Shown here piece after piece: positions 1 to 5,648 of a DNA stretch of 6,881 nt. Below the pieces are notes generated by a model. It searched no databases. It worked only from the letters and a program-made list of their open reading frames with translations, and was not told where the DNA came from. A program made the position numbers and the translations under genes. This DNA is from JACCYI01 sp036389195 (lineage in GTDB: Bacteria > Actinomycetota > Thermoleophilia > Solirubrobacterales > Solirubrobacteraceae). Each line of letters opens with the position of its first letter. Position 1 is the stretch's first letter. The stretch is from the NCBI GenBank assembly GCA_036389195.1, contig DASVQH010000029.1:1-6881 (forward strand), given 5' to 3'.

Positions 1-50
1 GCCCGACCGACTGGTTGACAACCGCGACGGGCGCCGGTTGGATCGGCGCC

Positions 51-1247
51 ATGATCGCGGATCTCCACGCGCACTACCCGATGCACCTGGACCCGGGGAT
101 CCGCGGCAACCTGCTCGCGTTGCTGCGGACCCGGGCGGGGCGGCTGCGGCTCCGCGATCACCTGCGCGCGCTCGGGGTCAACCTGGCGAGCCAGTTCGCG
201 AACTACCCCGGCCTGTTCGCCGGCGAGCGGGTGCGGATCGAGTGGATGGCGGAGGGCGGCGTCGGCGTCGCCTGCTCCGTCCTCTACTCGTTCTTCGACG
301 AGGTCGACTCCGACCCGCCGGCCCGCGGCGAGTACACCGCCGAGCTGCTGCGGCAGGCCGACCTCGTGGAGGAGCGCGTGCGCGGCACGGCGGCCGTCGT
401 GGCGCGGACGCCCGCCGAGCTCGATGCGGCGGCGGGGCGCGTCGCGCTCGTGCACTGCGTCGAGGGCGGCTTCCACCTGCTCGGCGGGGACGACCCGGCC
501 GACGTCGGGCGCGCGGTCGACGCCCTGGCCGACCGCGGTGTCGCCTACATCACGCTCGCGCACCTGCTCTACCGGGGCGTCGCGACCGGCGCGAACGCCT
601 TCCCGTTCCTCGACGACGACCAGTTCGCGCGGCGCTGCAAGCAGCCGCCGGTCGGCCTCACGGCGCGCGGGCGGGCGGCGGTGGAGGCGATGGTGCGCCG
701 GCGGGTGATGGTCGACGTCGCGCACATGAGCGAGCGCGCGCTGGCCGACACCTTCGCGCTGCTCGACGAGCTCGACCCGCAGCGGCGGGTGCCGGTGCTG
801 GCCAGCCACGGCGGGTACCGGTTCGGCACGCAGGCCTACCAGCTCGCGCCGGAGACGATCGCGCGCATCGCCGAGCGCGACGGGGTCGTCGGCCTCATCT
901 TCGCCCAGCACCAGATCTGGGACGGCCTGGAGAAGGCGCGGTTCCCCCGCCTGGCGCGGCACTTCGAGGGCTTCGACGGCACCTTCGCGAAGCTCTGCGC
1001 CCATATCGACGCGATCCACGACGTGACGGGCGACCACCGGCACATCGGCATCGGCTCGGACTTCGACGGCTTCATCAAGCCGACCCTCAAGGGGCTGCGC
1101 GACATGCGCGACATGCGGCGGCTGGAGACGCGGCTGCGCGAGAAGTACGGCGACGAGGCGGCCGCGGCGATGTGCGCGGAGAACGCGCTGCGCCCGCTGC
1201 GGACCTACTGGGCCGGCGCGGCCGCTGGCGCTCAGCGGCGCGAGTAG
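51..1247 (+). CDS. Peptidase M19 / membrane dipeptidase-like metallohydrolase
   Basis: A 398-residue amidohydrolase-fold enzyme of the renal dipeptidase (M19) family. Members use a binuclear zinc site to hydrolyse dipeptides, including some with D-residues. Seen, numbering from the ATG at 51: the N-terminal metal motif D-L-H-A-H (H6, H8), the bridging glutamate in HCVEGG (E138), DVAHMSE (H225), SHGG (H253) and the late IGIGSDFDG motif (D337). These fall in the family order and with sensible spacing. The second metal position is His in H-x-H, where the mammalian enzyme has H-x-D. There is no signal peptide or lipobox, so the protein is probably cytoplasmic. The frame is also open upstream to the window edge and has a TTG at 15. 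I chose the ATG at 51 because family members start close to this strand-1 motif, but no clear Shine-Dalgarno marks it. The 3' end overlaps a convergent gene by 16 bp. The family call is firm; the substrate is unknown. Confidence 0.86.
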   Translation: MIADLHAHYPMHLDPGIRGNLLALLRTRAGRLRLRDHLRALGVNLASQFANYPGLFAGERVRIEWMAEGGVGVACSVLYSFFDEVDSDPPARGEYTAELLRQADLVEERVRGTAAVVARTPAELDAAAGRVALVHCVEGGFHLLGGDDPADVGRAVDALADRGVAYITLAHLLYRGVATGANAFPFLDDDQFARRCKQPPVGLTARGRAAVEAMVRRRVMVDVAHMSERALADTFALLDELDPQRRVPVLASHGGYRFGTQAYQLAPETIARIAERDGVVGLIFAQHQIWDGLEKARFPRLARHFEGFDGTFAKLCAHIDAIHDVTGDHRHIGIGSDFDGFIKPTLKGLRDMRDMRRLETRLREKYGDEAAAAMCAENALRPLRTYWAGAAAGAQRRE

Positions 1248-1696
1248 GCGACCCGGCCCCTGTTGGGCTCGGGGGAGAGCTCGATCGGCTCGTGGTCGCG
1301 CTCGGGCTGGACGTAGCCGAAGGACGACGTGCGCTCGTCGAACGCCACGTCGAGCTCACCCTCCTTCACGCGCTGATCCAGCCACGCGCTGCGGAACACG
1401 AGCCGGCGCAGCCAGTGCACGAGCGAGCGGTCGGCCGGGCCGACCAGCTCGGGCCAGCAGTCGTTGACGTGCTCGCCGAGCCCGGAGGCCGGGTCCTGCA
1501 CCTCGCCGTTGACGGCCAGGTTCACGAGATCCTCGAGCTCGGTCCCGTCGAGCCGCGCGGACACGAAGCCGAGCTTGAGCGCCGCCTGCTCGACGCGCTC
1601 GGCGAAGTCGCGCTCGTTGAAGGTGAAGCGCAGCTCGCCGTATTCGAGGACGTAGTCGGAGCCTGAGGAGTAGTTGCCGCGTCGGGTGGAGTCCAT
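1232..1696 (-). CDS. Hypothetical protein, 154 aa
   Basis: I do not recognise this family. The protein is acidic, soluble and without signal peptide, membrane segment or cysteine cluster (one Cys, in NDCWPELVG). Its first half (YVLEYGELRFTFNERDF, then DGTELEDLVNLAVNGEV) looks like a mixed alpha/beta fold. The middle has a Trp/Arg-rich helix (HWLRRLVFRSAWLDQRV), and the tail is polar and Pro/Glu-rich. The ATG at 1696 is the only standard in-frame start after the likely -10 box at 1744-1749. A TTG at 1756 would add 20 Arg/Pro-rich residues that look non-coding. No Shine-Dalgarno precedes the ATG. The stop lies inside the 3' end of the convergent M19 gene. The upstream gene on the same strand ends 94 bp away, so read-through is possible but a separate promoter is likely. 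Codon use favours G/C at third positions, which supports coding in this frame. Confidence 0.7.
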   Translation of the reverse strand: MDSTRRGNYSSGSDYVLEYGELRFTFNERDFAERVEQAALKLGFVSARLDGTELEDLVNLAVNGEVQDPASGLGEHVNDCWPELVGPADRSLVHWLRRLVFRSAWLDQRVKEGELDVAFDERTSSFGYVQPERDHEPIELSPEPNRGRVAYSRR

Positions 1697-1743
1697 TAAG
1701 AGGTGGGTCGCTTTCGTGGGCCCCGGGTGCCCGCGGCGTCGGC

Positions 1744-1749
1744 ATCTTA
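1744..1749 (-). promoter_or_regulatory. Candidate -10 box for the 154-aa hypothetical gene
   Basis: On the minus strand this reads TAAGAT, a full match to TANNNT, about 48 bases upstream of the ATG at 1696. The predicted transcription start is near 1737. There is no recognisable TTGAC-type -35 at 16-18 bp spacing, so this is a weak, -10-only call. Confidence 0.33.
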
Positions 1750-1781
1750 GGCGCAAGTCCTGCCCGACCGGGACCCCTGAA

Positions 1782-1793
1782 TGAGATTTCTCA
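1782..1793. repeat. Small perfect inverted repeat at the stop of the Cys-rich gene
   Basis: TGAGA-TT-TCTCA is a 12-bp palindrome with a 2-base centre. It overlaps the stop codon (1791-1793) of the gene above. No T-rich tract follows on the minus strand, so it is not a standard terminator. It may be chance. Confidence 0.3.
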
Positions 1794-2198
1794 GCCGGAG
1801 CTAAGTCCGTCGCGCAGATCGAACGCGCGCAAGGCGTCCGGACCGGTGTCCGGGGCGTCGAAGAACCGCCGATTCTGGCAGGCCGGGGCGTCGTCGGCGC
1901 CGGGGGCGTAGGCCTGCTCGACCTCGAACTGGCAGCGCCGCAGCGGCGGGTTGGCCAGCTTGACCGCCCCGTAGCCGGCGCGCGAGCGCTCGGCCGCCCG
2001 GAACATCTCGACGTCGATCTCCGTCGCGAAGACCTTCTGCATGCAGCCCATGTAGCGGATGCCCGACAGCGGGTCGTCGTACTGGTAGAGGAAGGCGCAC
2101 TCCGCGGCCACGCAGGTCGCCGGGCTGATCACCCGGTCGCAGAACGTCGAGCACTGGCGGCACTCGTTGCCCTGCGTGCGTCGCGCCATCCGCGCCAT
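1791..2198 (-). CDS. Cysteine-rich conserved-type hypothetical protein, 135 aa
   Basis: I cannot name a family. The protein has eight cysteines: C13, C16, C20, C29, C34, C52, C89 and C107. The N-terminal block is C-x2-C-x3-C-x8-C-x4-C (residues 13-34), followed by a YQYDDPLSGIRYMGCMQKVF segment (39-57). There is no signal peptide or membrane helix and the N-terminus is basic (MARMARRTQ), so the protein is probably cytoplasmic. Cysteines in that setting suggest a structural zinc site or, less likely, an Fe-S cluster; this is inference. The start at 2198 is supported by a -10 box at 2205-2210 that would place the transcription start at or next to the A of the ATG, which makes the mRNA leaderless and explains the absent Shine-Dalgarno. 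A second in-frame ATG lies at 2189. The next gene on the strand (154-aa hypothetical) begins 94 bp beyond the stop. Confidence 0.75.
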   Translation of the reverse strand: MARMARRTQGNECRQCSTFCDRVISPATCVAAECAFLYQYDDPLSGIRYMGCMQKVFATEIDVEMFRAAERSRAGYGAVKLANPPLRRCQFEVEQAYAPGADDAPACQNRRFFDAPDTGPDALRAFDLRDGLSSG

Positions 2199-2204
2199 GG
2201 CGGA

Positions 2205-2210
2205 ATGCTA
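2205..2210 (-). promoter_or_regulatory. -10 box of a probable leaderless promoter for the Cys-rich gene
   Basis: The minus strand reads TAGCAT, a TANNNT match, then six bases (TCCGCC), then the ATG at 2198. In actinobacteria a -10 box ending 6-7 bases before an ATG typically gives a leaderless transcript that begins at the start codon. No good -35 hexamer is visible 16-18 bp upstream. The same six bases, read on the plus strand, contain the ATG (2205) of the weak small frame to the right. Confidence 0.5.
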
Positions 2211-2453
2211 CTCGCCGGCGGGCGTGATCGAGCGACGCCGGGTGTAGGACCACTGCACCCAGATCCTCCACCCCTCGATCAACCGATCAGTCGATCAAGA
2301 ACACTCGATCACGCGCCCCCGGGCGAGGACATCGTCGTCGATCCCGGCATCCCCGGCCGCCAGGGGCCGACCTTCACCGGCCGCGAGCGCGTCCCGCCGG
2401 GCGAGACGTTCAGCGCCCGGCCGGAGACCGGCTACTCCTACGACCTGCCTTAG
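2205..2453 (+). CDS. Possible small protein, or the 3' remnant of a gene
   Basis: The frame has two unlike halves. From about 2313 to the TAG at 2451 the codons are almost all G/C-ending and encode a Pro/Gly-rich tail (APPGEDIVVDPGIPG ... GYSYDLP), which looks like real coding sequence. Upstream, 2205-2312, the frame uses rare codons (AGA, ACA, TCA, CGA, GTA) and crosses the CGATCA repeats, which looks non-coding. The only in-frame standard start is the ATG at 2205. It has no Shine-Dalgarno, lies 6 bp from the divergent gene and coincides with that gene's -10 box, so it is a poor start. The TAG abuts the convergent glmS stop with no gap, as between genuine neighbours. Either this is a small intact gene of unknown function or a truncated gene whose 5' end was lost. 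The product is not recognised. Confidence 0.35.
   Translation: MLLAGGRDRATPGVGPLHPDPPPLDQPISRSRTLDHAPPGEDIVVDPGIPGRQGPTFTGRERVPPGETFSARPETGYSYDLP
2222..2314. repeat. 11-bp perfect inverted repeat with 71-bp spacing
   Basis: GCGTGATCGAG at 2222-2232 is the exact reverse complement of CTCGATCACGC at 2304-2314. The left arm lies 24-34 bp upstream of the leaderless start at 2198, overlapping where a -35 would sit. The right arm contains the last CGATCA unit of the direct-repeat array. A looping regulator with two sites is conceivable. The arms are too far apart for a simple hairpin. Confidence 0.5.
2276..2311. repeat. Four direct copies of CGATCA
   Basis: CGATCA occurs at 2276-2281, 2284-2289, 2292-2297 and 2306-2311. 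The first three are in strict 8-bp steps and the fourth is 14 bp on. An inverted copy (TGATCG) lies at 2225-2230. The stretch is visibly more A/T-rich than its surroundings. It is roughly 80-115 bp upstream of the Cys-rich gene on the minus strand. It could be a cluster of operator sites or a slippage-derived tandem repeat. Confidence 0.6.
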
Positions 2454-4292
2454 TCAGCGGACGGTGACGGACTTCGCGAGCGACCGCGGCTGGTCGATCT
2501 CGCGACCGAGGTGCAGCGCGCAGTAGTAGGCGAAGAGCTGGCCGGCCACGAGGTGGATGACCACGTCGGCGATGTCCTCGTCGTGGAACGGCAGCCCGAC
2601 GTAGGCGCGGAAGCTCTCGCGGTCGTCAGCGCCGATGTCGGTGGGTCCGAAGCCGATGACCGGGCCGCCGCGGGCGACGATCTCCGACACGTTGGCCATC
2701 GTCCCGTGGAAGCGGTCCGCGCCCTCCTGGCGCGACGGCAGCAGCGCGACGGTGTGGAAGTCCTCGTCGATCAGCGAGATCGTGCCGTGCTTGAAGAAGC
2801 CGGCCGGCAGCCCCTCGGCGTGCTTGTAGGAGACCTCCTTGAACTTCAGGGCGGACTCCAGCGCGGCCGGGTACAGCGGCCCGCGGCCGATGAAGAACCA
2901 GTGCACGGCGGCCGAGTAGCGCTCGGCGAGGTCGCGGATCTCCTCCGTCTGCTCGTCGATCAGGCGGCGGATCGTGACCGGCAGGCGCCGGATCGACTCC
3001 TCGCGGCGCTGGAACTCGGCCTCGTCGATGACGCCCTGGTCGCGCGCGGCGCGCAGCGCGACCCGGCCGAGGATCAGCACCTGGCTGATGACCGACTTGG
3101 TGCTCAGCACGCAGATCTCCGGCCCCGACCCCTGCTGGAGGCGGTGGTCGGCCATGCGCTCCAGCGTCGAGCCGGGGACGTTGGAGATCGACGTCAGGTG
3201 CGCGTTGACGCGGCGCAGCTCGCGGACGACCTCCAGCGCGTCGAAGGTCTCGCCGGACTGCGAGATCGCCAGCACCGCGTCGTCGTCGGCGAATTCCGTC
3301 CAGTAGAGCGCTTCGTCGGACGGCAGCGCGTGGGCGCTCAGCCGGGCCAGGCGGTTGAAGAAGTACTGCCCGATCCGCGCGACGTAGAAGGCGCTGCCCG
3401 ATCCGATCAGCGTGAGCCGGCGCGCGTCCGCGGGCACCGCGCCGCGCAGCGCCTCCTCGGACATCTCCGCGGCCGCGATGACGGTGGCCGGGACGTCGTT
3501 GATCTCCTTGATCATGAAGTGCTCGTAGTCGCCCTTGCTCGGCGGGCCCTCCATCGCGCTGACCGTCGCCGTCGTGGTGCGCTCGGCGGGCTCGAACTCG
3601 CCGCCCGGCTCGCGGTGCAGGACCTCGGCGCCGGAGCGGTTGATGCGGACCAGGTCGCCGTCCTCGAGGTAGAGGACATCCGAGCTGATGCCGCCCACGG
3701 CGACCGGATCGGAGGCCAGGATGCCGCGCTCGCCGTTCCAGGCGGCCAGCAGCGGGCTCTTCTGCTTGGCGCCGTAGAGGACGTCGGGCTGGTCGAGGAC
3801 CATCACGCCGACCGCGTACTCGCCGTCCAGCCGCGCGATGGCCCGCCCGATGCTGTGCAGCGGGTCCTGGCCGTTGGAGCGCAGCTCGCTGGCGATCAGG
3901 TGGGCGATGACCTCGGTGTCGGTCTCGGAGGCGAAGACCACGCCGGTGGCCTCGAGCTCGCGGCGCAGGTCGAGGTGGTTCTCGATCACGCCGTTGTGGA
4001 CCACCGCGACGCGGCCGTCGAAGGAGAGGTGCGGGTGGGCGTTGGGCTGCGTGACCTTGCCGTGGGTCGCCCAGCGCGTGTGGCCCAGGGCGGCGGGGCG
4101 CTCCGGGATCTCCGCGAACCGGTCGGCGGCCGCGGCCTTGGAGACCGAGCCGGTGTCCTTGTCGACCGACAGGCCCTCGTCGTCGCGCACGACGATGCCC
4201 CACGAGTCGTACCCGCGGTACTCGAGCGCGCAGAGTCCGCGGATCGTCCGATCCACCGCGTCCTCGCCGAGGATGGCGACTATCCCGCACAT
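2454..4292 (-). CDS. glmS: Glutamine--fructose-6-phosphate aminotransferase (isomerizing)
   Basis: GlmS converts fructose-6-phosphate and glutamine to glucosamine-6-phosphate and glutamate in the cytoplasm, the first step toward UDP-GlcNAc and peptidoglycan. The product is 612 residues, the usual length (E. coli about 609). The start at 4292 is fixed by the processed nucleophile: Met1 then C2-G-I-V. The glutaminase domain (about 1-230) shows RWATHG (73-78), HNG (99-101) and SETD (122-125). The first SIS domain (about 280-430) shows GSGS (297-300), SQSGET (344-349) and STKS (397-400). The second (about 455-600) shows GRG (469-471), E479, K483 and E486 in the catalytic helix, H491 and KHG (501-503). 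The C-tail DQPRSLAKSVTV carries K607. Some motifs differ from the enteric form: GSGS for CGTS, LSTKSVIS for ASTKAFTT, and FFKHG for ELKHG. An AGGA lies 10 bases before the ATG. There is no glmS ribozyme-like leader. The gene is monocistronic here. Confidence 0.97.
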   Translation of the reverse strand: MCGIVAILGEDAVDRTIRGLCALEYRGYDSWGIVVRDDEGLSVDKDTGSVSKAAAADRFAEIPERPAALGHTRWATHGKVTQPNAHPHLSFDGRVAVVHNGVIENHLDLRRELEATGVVFASETDTEVIAHLIASELRSNGQDPLHSIGRAIARLDGEYAVGVMVLDQPDVLYGAKQKSPLLAAWNGERGILASDPVAVGGISSDVLYLEDGDLVRINRSGAEVLHREPGGEFEPAERTTTATVSAMEGPPSKGDYEHFMIKEINDVPATVIAAAEMSEEALRGAVPADARRLTLIGSGSAFYVARIGQYFFNRLARLSAHALPSDEALYWTEFADDDAVLAISQSGETFDALEVVRELRRVNAHLTSISNVPGSTLERMADHRLQQGSGPEICVLSTKSVISQVLILGRVALRAARDQGVIDEAEFQRREESIRRLPVTIRRLIDEQTEEIRDLAERYSAAVHWFFIGRGPLYPAALESALKFKEVSYKHAEGLPAGFFKHGTISLIDEDFHTVALLPSRQEGADRFHGTMANVSEIVARGGPVIGFGPTDIGADDRESFRAYVGLPFHDEDIADVVIHLVAGQLFAYYCALHLGREIDQPRSLAKSVTVR

Positions 4293-4379
4293 AGCGTGAA
4301 GATCCTGGTCCGGTTGAGCCTTGGGGACATCGAAGCGGGGAAGCCGACGGAGGCCCGATCGGACCACTTCGAGGTGGGC

Positions 4380-4385
4380 AGTGTA
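4380..4385 (-). promoter_or_regulatory. Weak candidate -10 box for glmS
   Basis: The minus strand reads TACACT (TANNNT), preceded by GG, about 88 bases upstream of the glmS ATG. No -35 hexamer is found at the expected distance. The rest of 4293-4568 shows no gene, no ribozyme core and no terminator with a T-tract. I see nothing else there beyond the palindrome at 4554 and a GCGGG/CCCGC hairpin at 4531-4544. Confidence 0.2.
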
Positions 4386-4553
4386 CCGGTGGTTGTCCAG
4401 GGGCGGGATGGGAGCACGACCCCATCAGCGTGCCTGGTCGCCCGGACACGGCGTCAGGGAGGCGGGCCGAACTGGCCTGCTGGACGCGGCCGGTGCGCGG
4501 CGGGGGAGGATCCGGTCCGCTCTCGCGTTTGCGGGCATCCCCGCGGCGCTGAC

Positions 4554-4566
4554 TCGCGGCCCGCGA
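4554..4566. repeat. 13-bp palindrome just after the secreted-protein gene
   Basis: TCGCGG-C-CCGCGA is perfectly symmetrical and begins 2 bp beyond the stop of the gene ending at 4569. As RNA it would form a 5-bp stem with a 3-base loop. A second stem, GCGGG-CATC-CCCGC, follows at 4531-4544. Neither has a T-run on the minus strand, so together they could be a tractless terminator or simply GC-rich noise. Confidence 0.3.
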
Positions 4567-4568
4567 AC

Positions 4569-5291
4569 TCAGTCGCAGGCCCCGCCGATCTCCGTCTCCG
4601 AGGCGACTGGGACGATCCTCCCGGCCCCGCAGTCGACGGAGATGGCTCGCTCGACGACGCGCGAGATGTCCTGTGTGGCGATGCCGCTCGGGGTCCGCAA
4701 CGAGAAGGTGATCGGGGCGTTCAACGTCTCGGACACGACGCCGTCCGGCGTCGGCCGGAGCTCCCGGATCGTGCCGTCGGCCATCCTGACGGTCGGCTGC
4801 CGCGCGCCGTCGGGGAGCACCGCGGTGAGCTGCACGGTTCGACTCTCCGGACTTGCGAAGGTCATCACGAGGTCTCCTCGCTTCGCGTCGGTCGTCGCCT
4901 GGCAGGTGGCACCGAAGCCCTGCGAGGGATCCGGGACGATGAGGCATAGGGCATTGCGCCCGGGCACGACCCACCCCTTGCCGGTGGAAGCCTCGATCGC
5001 CATCGAGAGGTCGTTGTTGCGACCGAACGACGACCGGTCGCCGAAGGCGTGCTTCGCGTCGGTGCTCATCTCGTCGTCCGCACGTCGTGTGCGACGGAGG
5101 ATCCTGAACGAGTCCCGCTCTTCGAGTCCGGCTGCGCGGACCGCCGGCGCCACGTAGCCACTCGCCTGCTGCGCCTTGGTGGGCTCGGGTTCATCGGAGA
5201 CGGCGGCAAGGACCGGCACTGCCGCGACGACGCCGCCCCCGATGACGGCAGCCGAAGCGAGCCCGCCGATCGCTCTTTGCAGAGGTGTCAT
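4569..5291 (-). CDS. Exported or membrane-anchored hypothetical protein, 240 aa, four Cys
   Basis: I do not recognise a family. Residues 1-31 are a signal peptide or signal anchor: MTPLQRA, then a Gly/Ala/Val-rich hydrophobic stretch (about 8-30) ending VLAA-VSDE. The body is extracytoplasmic: a charged linker with a basic ILRRTRRADDE stretch (64-74), then a beta-rich region with WVVPGRNALCLIVPD (107-121), GFGATC (125-130), and a C-terminal half with TLNAPITFSLRTPSG (189-203). There are exactly four cysteines (116, 130, 221, 239), suggesting two disulfides. The start at 5291 has a strong Shine-Dalgarno (GGGGGGA, C-run at 5299-5304 on the plus strand) with 7 bases of spacing. Its ATG overlaps the TGA of the preceding gene as ATGA, so translation is probably coupled. 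Codon use is somewhat less G/C-biased than in glmS. It probably shares the promoter at 5649-5677. Confidence 0.8.
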   Translation of the reverse strand: MTPLQRAIGGLASAAVIGGGVVAAVPVLAAVSDEPEPTKAQQASGYVAPAVRAAGLEERDSFRILRRTRRADDEMSTDAKHAFGDRSSFGRNNDLSMAIEASTGKGWVVPGRNALCLIVPDPSQGFGATCQATTDAKRGDLVMTFASPESRTVQLTAVLPDGARQPTVRMADGTIRELRPTPDGVVSETLNAPITFSLRTPSGIATQDISRVVERAISVDCGAGRIVPVASETEIGGACD

Positions 5292-5617
5292 CTCGGTTCC
5301 CCCCGTTGTGGACGACGGGATACAGCAGGCTTCCGCCGTAAGCGTGACATGCGGAACCGCGTACCGCAGACGAATGAGCCGTAGAACGCGTACGTGTCGC
5401 CGTTCCGGGCTCCCGCGCAGACCCGGAAGCTCCCGGGGTTCGCGTCGGTTCCCGAAATGACGAAGTTGCTTCGCATGGAGTGACGCGCGCCGACGCAGCT
5501 GTCGTATCCCGAAAGCGTCGAACCGCAGTAACTCACAACACCGGCCGAGGCCGGAGAAGGCGCGGCACCCGACAGTGCGACGACACAGAGCGCTGCGATT
5601 GGCAGCCTAGCGGTTAC
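5288..5617 (-). CDS. Small exported four-Cys protein with a non-canonical (GTA) start position
   Basis: The frame is open from a TGA at 5630-5632 to the TGA at 5288-5290. A canonical GTG exists only at 5536 (82 aa). Reading upstream from it gives a textbook signal peptide: VTARLPIAALCVVALSGAAP followed by SPASA, with cleavage predicted after residue 25 (ASA/G). The full form would be 109 residues starting at GTA 5615-5617, five bases after GGAGG. No ATG, GTG or TTG lies between the upstream stop and residue 28; a CTG is at 5603-5605. The mature part has four cysteines (31, 41, 67, 84), suiting two disulfides, and many Gly/Ser/Tyr. The last 23 residues are Arg-rich, possibly because they are encoded over the next gene's ribosome site. 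The stop overlaps that gene's ATG. Alternatives are a rare GTA or CTG start, a mutated start (pseudogene), a single-base error near 5620-5630, or initiation at 5536. The family is not recognised. Confidence 0.6.
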   Translation of the reverse strand, partial: VTARLPIAALCVVALSGAAPSPASAGVVSYCGSTLSGYDSCVGARHSMRSNFVISGTDANPGSFRVCAGARNGDTYAFYGSFVCGTRFRMSRLRRKPAVSRRPQRGEPR

Positions 5618-5621
5618 TGGT

Positions 5622-5627
5622 CCCTCC
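5622..5627 (-). promoter_or_regulatory. Shine-Dalgarno GGAGGG ahead of the GTA codon
   Basis: The minus strand reads GGAGGG, with five bases from GGAGG to GTA at 5617. This is the best ribosome site upstream of the signal-peptide frame and decides the likely start position. It is about 85 bases away from the GTG at 5536, too far to serve that codon. Confidence 0.6.
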
Positions 5628-5648
5628 GGTCATGACGTAGGATGGTGC

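Noticed and set aside
1095..1120. Short tandem repeat encoding DMRDMRR in the M19 gene
   Set aside because: Two copies only, in frame, inside a normal helix. Ordinary coding redundancy.
38..1666. A 542-codon plus-strand frame spanning the M19 gene and beyond
   Set aside because: Arg/Ala/Gly-rich shadow in the +1-type frame of a high-GC gene. The correct M19 frame has all family motifs, and the 3' part runs antisense to the 154-aa gene.
4293..4568. glmS ribozyme or other riboswitch in the glmS leader
   Set aside because: No AGCGCC-type catalytic core or other recognisable conserved riboswitch element is visible on the minus strand. glmS ribozymes are mainly a Firmicutes feature.
2511..4949. 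An 812-codon plus-strand frame antisense to glmS (and a 782-codon minus-strand frame at 2626-4974)
   Set aside because: Both are mirror frames of GC-rich glmS with low-complexity Arg/Ala/Val/Asp composition and no domain signature. They also cross the glmS start and the intergenic region.
5608..5633. Eight-codon frame ATG 5633 to TAG (MTGGTSNR) as a leader peptide
   Set aside because: It lacks its own ribosome site and contains the GGAGGG of the next frame. It is more useful as a clue to a possible one-base indel than as a regulated leader.
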